From Candidatus Hydrogenedentota bacterium (lineage in GTDB: Bacteria > Hydrogenedentota > Hydrogenedentia > Hydrogenedentales > CAITNO01), in assembly GCA_903822375.1 (NCBI GenBank), contig CAIJOU010000582.1, positions 1 through 18,484 of the forward strand: DNA of 18,484 nt, read 5' to 3'. Under the pieces are notes generated by a model that was given only the letters and a program-made list of their open reading frames with translations, searched no databases and had not been told where the DNA came from. The position numbers were made by a program, and so were the translations under genes. The number at the start of each line of letters is the position of its first letter. Position 1 is the first letter of the stretch. Positions 14,390 to 18,484 of the stretch are shown here, piece after piece.

Positions 14390-14797
14390 ATGCAACTGCA
14401 CATCTCACCGAAGGACGGCACGCCGATTTACGCGCAGATTGTCGGCCAGGTAAAACATCTGGTGGCTGCGGGCCGGTTGCGGCCACACGAGGAACTGCTG
14501 CCCGTACGCACGCTGGCCGCGCAAATCCTGGTCAACCCGAACACGGTCGCCCGCGCCTATCGCGAACTGGAATCGGCAGGGGTGGTGTACACCCGTCAGG
14601 GTGCGGGCACCTACGTGGCGGAGGGTGGTTCCCCCCTGGCTGAACGCGAACGGCTGCGCCTGCTCTCGGTTCGGGCGGACGCCTTGCTGGTGGAGGCTGA
14701 CCATTTGGGCTTCACGCTGGAGGAGGCCATGGAAGTGCTGCGCGAGCGGGACGCCGCGCTTCGCAACGAAAGGGAGAACAGTCATGCAGAATCCTGA
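14390..14797 (+). CDS. GntR-family regulator, YtrA subfamily
   Basis: A short 135-residue GntR regulator. DGTPIYAQIVGQVKHLVAAG (about 9-28) leads into the winged helix: LLPVRTLAAQILVNPNTVARAYRELESAGVVYTRQGAGTYV (about 36-76). The C-terminal tail of only about 55 residues, with no large effector domain, is the mark of the YtrA subfamily, which commonly controls a following ABC transporter. GGAGG seven bases before the ATG supports the start. Its last 14 bases overlap the ABC ATPase gene. An inverted repeat over its promoter suggests it represses its own operon; the signal that relieves this is not visible. Confidence 0.92.
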   Translation: MQLHISPKDGTPIYAQIVGQVKHLVAAGRLRPHEELLPVRTLAAQILVNPNTVARAYRELESAGVVYTRQGAGTYVAEGGSPLAERERLRLLSVRADALLVEADHLGFTLEEAMEVLRERDAALRNERENSHAES

Positions 14798-15728
14798 AAC
14801 GAGCCAGGGGAACGCTCCGGTTGTCGAGGTGCGCGAACTCGTGCACCGGTACGGGAAGAAAGTGGCGCTGGACGGCGTAACGCTGGAAGTGCCCCGGGGC
14901 CGCGTATTCGGGCTGGTGGGCGAGAACGGCGCAGGGAAGACCACGCTGATCCGCCACCTGCTCGGGCTGCTGCGTCCGGACGCGGGCACGGTCCGCGTCT
15001 TCGATCTCGATCCGCTGGCGGCCCCGGTGGGGGTGCTCTCCCGCATCGGCTGTCTTTCGGAGGACCGCGACCTGCCCGACTGGATGCGGATGGATGAACT
15101 GATTCGCTACACCCAGGCGTTCTACCCCGACTGGGATGAAAACTACGCCGAGGAACTGCGCGAACTGTTCATGCTCGACTGGCGTGCCAAGGTGCGCACA
15201 CTGAGCCGGGGCGAGCGCGCCAAGGCGGCCCTGCTCTGTGCGCTGGCGTTCCGTCCCGAACTGCTCGTGCTGGACGAACCCTCTTCCGGTCTAGACCCGG
15301 CTGTGCGGCAGGACATCCTGGAGGCAATCTTGCGCGACGTGGTGGCCGAGGGCCGCACGGTGCTGTTTTCCTCGCACCTGCTTGACGAGGTTGAGCGCGT
15401 GTCCGACATCGTCGCCATGATTCACCACGGCAAGGTGGTGCTGTGCGGACCGCTGGACGAGATTAAGTCGGCCCACCGCCGCGTGATGCTGCACTTCGAG
15501 CAGGCACCTGTGCGGCGGCTCGAAGGCCACGGCATCATCTCCGCCAAAGGTTCGGGCCGGGAGTGGACCCTGCTTTGCGACGGCGGGGCCGGAACAGCAC
15601 AGGCTGTCGCGTCGGGATTGGGTGGCCGCGTTGTGGAGGATGGCGTGCCTTCTTTGGAGGAAATCTTCCTGGCCCGCGTTCTCCGCGACCGGCCCGCGGC
15701 CGCGGAAGACGGCGGAAACGGCAAGTAA
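14784..15728 (+). CDS. ABC transporter ATP-binding protein (ABC-2 type, YtrB-like)
   Basis: A 314-residue ABC ATPase. Walker A GENGAGKT is at 46-53, the signature LSRGERAKA at 140-148, Walker B LLVLDEP at 160-166 with the D-loop SSGLDP after it, and the switch histidine in VLFSSHLLDEVERV at H198. Where many ABC proteins have a Q-loop glutamine there is IGCLSEDRDLPDWM, the form usual for this ABC-2/YtrB-like branch. Residues about 230-300 are a C-terminal accessory domain. The frame is open 61 codons upstream, but the ATG at 14784 with GGGAG before it and the MQNPETS start fit, and it overlaps gntR by 14 bases. It pairs with the permease 14 bases downstream. The cargo is unknown; related systems act in antibiotic or envelope stress. 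Confidence 0.93.
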   Translation: MQNPETSQGNAPVVEVRELVHRYGKKVALDGVTLEVPRGRVFGLVGENGAGKTTLIRHLLGLLRPDAGTVRVFDLDPLAAPVGVLSRIGCLSEDRDLPDWMRMDELIRYTQAFYPDWDENYAEELRELFMLDWRAKVRTLSRGERAKAALLCALAFRPELLVLDEPSSGLDPAVRQDILEAILRDVVAEGRTVLFSSHLLDEVERVSDIVAMIHHGKVVLCGPLDEIKSAHRRVMLHFEQAPVRRLEGHGIISAKGSGREWTLLCDGGAGTAQAVASGLGGRVVEDGVPSLEEIFLARVLRDRPAAAEDGGNGK

Positions 15729-15742
15729 GGGAGGGCAAAAAA

Positions 15743-17431
15743 ATGCTTCACAAGCCAAACCGGCTGCGGCCTTTCAGCGGCCCCACAGCGGCCCTGCTCT
15801 GGGAACAGTGGCGGCTGTTCATCCCCTTCATCGGCGGCGCGTTGTTCACTGAAGCGGCGGCAGCCGCGGGGTTGTACATCAACCTGGTGCAGAAATCGAT
15901 TTCTCTTCACGATGCGGTGGCGGGTGCCGATGTTGTGCCGCGCCTCTGTTCCGCGCTGTTGCCCGCGCTTCTTTGTGTTACCCCGGCTTCAGGCATCGCA
16001 TTTCCGGGCCGTCTTTACCGGCTGCCTGTCACCACGCGCCGGATGGTGCTGTATGTGGCTGTGCCGCGGTTGGTCCTTCTGCTGGCGACGCTCTTGTCGC
16101 TCTTTGGTTTTCGCACACTATTCTTCGGCCTGCCCGATGGGGGCGAGGTGCTGCGCATGACCGTGTTCAGTGTGGAGGCGCTGGTGGCCTGCCTTGCCCT
16201 GTCATGGTCGCTGGGTGCCTTTCGAAACTGGCCTGCCGTGCTCGGCCAGGTCTTGGTTGTCGGCATGGCCTGGTCCCTGCATGACATCCTGGGGAACCAG
16301 GAGACACGGGATTTTCTCGGTCCCGACATTCTCTGGCCGGTCGCCGGGCTTTGGGCGGTGCTGTGGATACTCGTGATCTTTGCCGGTCCGGACCGCGCGC
16401 GCAGCGGCGTCAGCCTGCTGCGGCGGCTGCGCAGCGGCGTGAAGACTTCCGTGCAGATACGCGGGGTGTCCGGGGGCGCGATTCAACTCAGGCGCTTTGC
16501 ATCGCCGTTCGAGGCGCAGGTCTGGTACGAGAGGCGCACGCGGGGCTATGCGGGATTGCTGTATCCGCTTCTGTTCGCGGTGTTTGTCGTGTTGCTCGCC
16601 GCCGATGTTCCGATCGCGAGGTGGGGCGGGTTTGTGCCCGCATATTTCCTGACCATCGGCATCGTTGCTTTGTCGGTGGCGGCGTGCTTTGTCGTGGCCG
16701 CATGCCGCAGGCTGATGGAGGCGCACCGGGTGCGCAATGGCCGTTTCCGTTTCCTCGCCGCCAAGCCCGTATCCACGGAGGAACTTGCCCGCGCACGCTT
16801 CCATGCCATGAGCCGCGGCACCGGGGCGGCGGTCCTGTTTGCCGTGGTAATGACGGCCTTCTTCTGGTTGCTGCCGCCCACGCCCCTGCTGTTCACGCCC
16901 TCGCTCTGGCCGCTGTGGCTGGCCGATGCGTACCAGTCCCTCGACGGTTTGGCGTTCACTTGGCTGTTGATTTGGCTGCTTGTCTTGTGGGTTTGCGCCA
17001 GTTTGACGGCGCTCAGCACCCCCAAGGTGCTTGCCATTCTCCTGGCTTGGCCCCTGCTGCAGCTGGGAACCACGTATGCACCAGTGCGCGACCTCATGTA
17101 TTACGGCGGCGACGAAGTGGTCATTGCCCTCACCGGATTGTGCCTTGCGGTCCATGTGGCGGGCATGTTCTACCGTGCTCAACGCCGGGGACTGATTTCG
17201 CCCGTGACGGTGCTCTTGTGCGCTGTGGCGTACATGATACTGGCCCAGACGCTAACCCCCTATCTGGCGGAGCTTGTCACGTGGAACTCCTATCGCTGGA
17301 ACGCTACGTACATACCGCAGACACGATTTATGGCATGGACGATGGAAGTTCTTGGCGTGCTCACGCTGGCCGTTGCGCCGTTCGCGGCGCTGCCGTTGCA
17401 GTTTGACCGATGGAGGCACGGTGGAAAATGA
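15743..17431 (+). CDS. ABC-2 type transporter permease
   Basis: A 562-residue polytopic membrane protein with about a dozen hydrophobic helices, for example near residues 22-44, 65-85, 100-122, 268-290, 296-320, 405-430 and 493-513. A cytoplasmic loop of about 50 residues (215-265, RSGVSLLRRLRSGVKTSV) separates two halves, as in a duplicated ABC-2 permease. I chose ATG 15743 over a longer frame because GGGAGGG lies seven bases upstream, after the ATPase stop, and the protein then begins MLHKPNRLRPFSGPT. Its TGA overlaps the next gene's ATG (ATGA at 17428-17431), so the two are probably translationally coupled. The substrate is unknown. Confidence 0.87.
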   Translation: MLHKPNRLRPFSGPTAALLWEQWRLFIPFIGGALFTEAAAAAGLYINLVQKSISLHDAVAGADVVPRLCSALLPALLCVTPASGIAFPGRLYRLPVTTRRMVLYVAVPRLVLLLATLLSLFGFRTLFFGLPDGGEVLRMTVFSVEALVACLALSWSLGAFRNWPAVLGQVLVVGMAWSLHDILGNQETRDFLGPDILWPVAGLWAVLWILVIFAGPDRARSGVSLLRRLRSGVKTSVQIRGVSGGAIQLRRFASPFEAQVWYERRTRGYAGLLYPLLFAVFVVLLAADVPIARWGGFVPAYFLTIGIVALSVAACFVVAACRRLMEAHRVRNGRFRFLAAKPVSTEELARARFHAMSRGTGAAVLFAVVMTAFFWLLPPTPLLFTPSLWPLWLADAYQSLDGLAFTWLLIWLLVLWVCASLTALSTPKVLAILLAWPLLQLGTTYAPVRDLMYYGGDEVVIALTGLCLAVHVAGMFYRAQRRGLISPVTVLLCAVAYMILAQTLTPYLAELVTWNSYRWNATYIPQTRFMAWTMEVLGVLTLAVAPFAALPLQFDRWRHGGK

Positions 17432-18484
17432 ACACACACAGCACGTCGAAAAAGAGTTCGCGCGGACAACTCGCAGACTGGTGGACGGAAATGCAGCCGT
17501 TATTGCGGCGCGTGGCTCCCTGCTGGGGTGTCTGTCTTGTTCTGCTGACCGGTCTGTGGCTTGCCGGGGCGCATTTTAGCGCCCGATATGAATCACTCAC
17601 ACCCCAGGTTGGGCTTGTCCGCGTGCCCCTGAAGGACTATGTCAAACGGGGTCGCGACATACCTGCGGCGGACAATGCCGCAACGCTCTACATGGAGACG
17701 GACAAACTACTGGGTGACAAGAAGCACTGGAAATCGGACAGCGAGGAAGCCCTCCGGCTGTGCCGCTATCTCCCGGACGACTTGACCGTTGACAAATGGC
17801 AGACCTTGGCGGCCTTTGCCGCGGAAACGGACAGCATTGCCATGCAGGTGCGCGAAGCGGGAAGACGGCCCCTCTGCGTCTTTTCCCCGTCAGAGAATAT
17901 TCGCGGATATTGCACATGGCAAACGCCCGACGCGGTCACCGCGTGTTTGGTGCTTCGCGCGCGGGTGGCCGGACATCAGGGCAACGCCCCGGCGTGGCGC
18001 GAAGCCATGGAAGACCTGCTTGGATTCTTGGAGAGTACCACCCGGGAAAGAACGCCGGTGATGGTTCACTTGCAGCACAGGGTCCTGGGGGGAATGCTTC
18101 AAGCTCTTGAGGACGCCTGTGCCGCTGGCGCGGTCGGGGATAACGTATGTCTTGCCGCATTGGACGCGCGTCTGGCCGCACTCAAGCCCATGGACGCGTT
18201 TGAGCCATTACTTGCGCTGGCGTGGTCGACGATGGATTTTCGCCATTCCATGGAATACTGGGGCATCTATCCCCGGTATTTTCCGGAAAGCATGCTGCGA
18301 GGGGAGGCGTTCTATGGGGACTATCTGGACATTCCTTACCGGGCGGAGGGTTTTTCAGCCCGTGACCGCGTACTCTGCACTGCATATATCTCCGAACTGC
18401 TCCGCATCACGCGCACCGGCCTTCCCAACGTTTGGGAGCAGGCCTGGTTACGGTTGGCCGGACCCGCCGGTCTGGCCGGGGAAG
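17428..18484 (+). CDS. Membrane-anchored protein of unknown function (runs off right edge)
   Basis: An open frame with no stop runs from the ATG at 17428 to the window end, 352 codons so far. It overlaps the permease stop as ATGA, and its composition matches its neighbours, so I take it as the fourth gene of the GntR-ABC operon. A basic, polar N-terminus of about 27 residues is followed by one hydrophobic helix (about 29-49, APCWGVCLVLLTGLWLAGAHF). The rest is soluble and helical, with many Trp, Leu and Ala and no motif I recognise; YMETDKLLG and WREAMEDLLGFLE suggest stacked helices. Topology would be N-in with the bulk outside the membrane. A sensor, accessory or immunity role for the transporter is only a possibility from position. 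Confidence 0.75.
   Translation, partial: MNTHSTSKKSSRGQLADWWTEMQPLLRRVAPCWGVCLVLLTGLWLAGAHFSARYESLTPQVGLVRVPLKDYVKRGRDIPAADNAATLYMETDKLLGDKKHWKSDSEEALRLCRYLPDDLTVDKWQTLAAFAAETDSIAMQVREAGRRPLCVFSPSENIRGYCTWQTPDAVTACLVLRARVAGHQGNAPAWREAMEDLLGFLESTTRERTPVMVHLQHRVLGGMLQALEDACAAGAVGDNVCLAALDARLAALKPMDAFEPLLALAWSTMDFRHSMEYWGIYPRYFPESMLRGEAFYGDYLDIPYRAEGFSARDRVLCTAYISELLRITRTGLPNVWEQAWLRLAGPAGLAGE

Noticed and set aside
14601..14783. 61-codon upstream extension of the ABC ATPase frame
   Set aside because: It lies inside gntR in another frame, is Trp/Arg-rich nonsense, and the ATG at 14784 has its own Shine-Dalgarno.
1..18484. CRISPR array, tRNA, rRNA, transposon ends or phage genes
   Set aside because: Reading both strands I found no regularly spaced repeats, no cloverleaf-like sequence, no transposase motifs and no terminal inverted repeats.

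Overview
The window is a GC-rich, densely coded bacterial chromosome segment. Twin type IV pilus motor genes, a secreted LolA-like/thioredoxin protein and SD-led genes with short gaps suggest a Gram-negative bacterium from an uncultured-type lineage. Candidatus Hydrogenedentota or a planctomycete-like phylum is my guess from gene style only; no marker gene is present to prove it. I saw no rRNA, tRNA, CRISPR array, insertion sequence or phage gene.

Left block (1-4946, minus strand) is a type IV pilus motor operon read right to left. It starts with a very unusual 894-residue protein: a PilB/GspE-type MshEN N-domain, a long repeat-bearing coiled-coil middle, and a complete DnaA-type AAA+ ATPase domain without the DnaA DNA-binding domain. 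It is followed by pilB (extension ATPase) and the first 152 codons of pilT (retraction ATPase), which runs off the left edge. A good sigma70-like promoter lies just upstream of the fusion gene. This fusion, heading a pilus motor operon, is the strongest candidate here for undescribed biology.

Centre (5181-10707): a divergent secreted LolA-like/TlpA-type thioredoxin fusion; a minus-strand operon nadA - 73-residue protein - PHP-domain phosphoesterase, with the last two genes coupled by a TAATG overlap; and a plus-strand pair encoding a zinc medium-chain dehydrogenase and a sugar-phosphate isomerase/epimerase-like TIM barrel, probably for polyol or sugar catabolism. A large imperfect hairpin separates this pair from the convergent next operon.

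Right block (10742-18484): a minus-strand operon tetR-type regulator - radical SAM protein - Nudix hydrolase faces a plus-strand operon GntR/YtrA-type regulator - ABC ATPase - ABC-2 permease - membrane-anchored unknown protein (cut by the right edge). The shared 218-bp intergenic region carries a 14-bp perfect palindrome directly downstream of a consensus -10 for the tetR gene, and a separate ATTGTA-N12-TACAAT inverted repeat over the gntR promoter. Each operon is therefore probably autoregulated by its own first gene. All gene starts were checked against Shine-Dalgarno spacing; several were set downstream of the longest possible frame.
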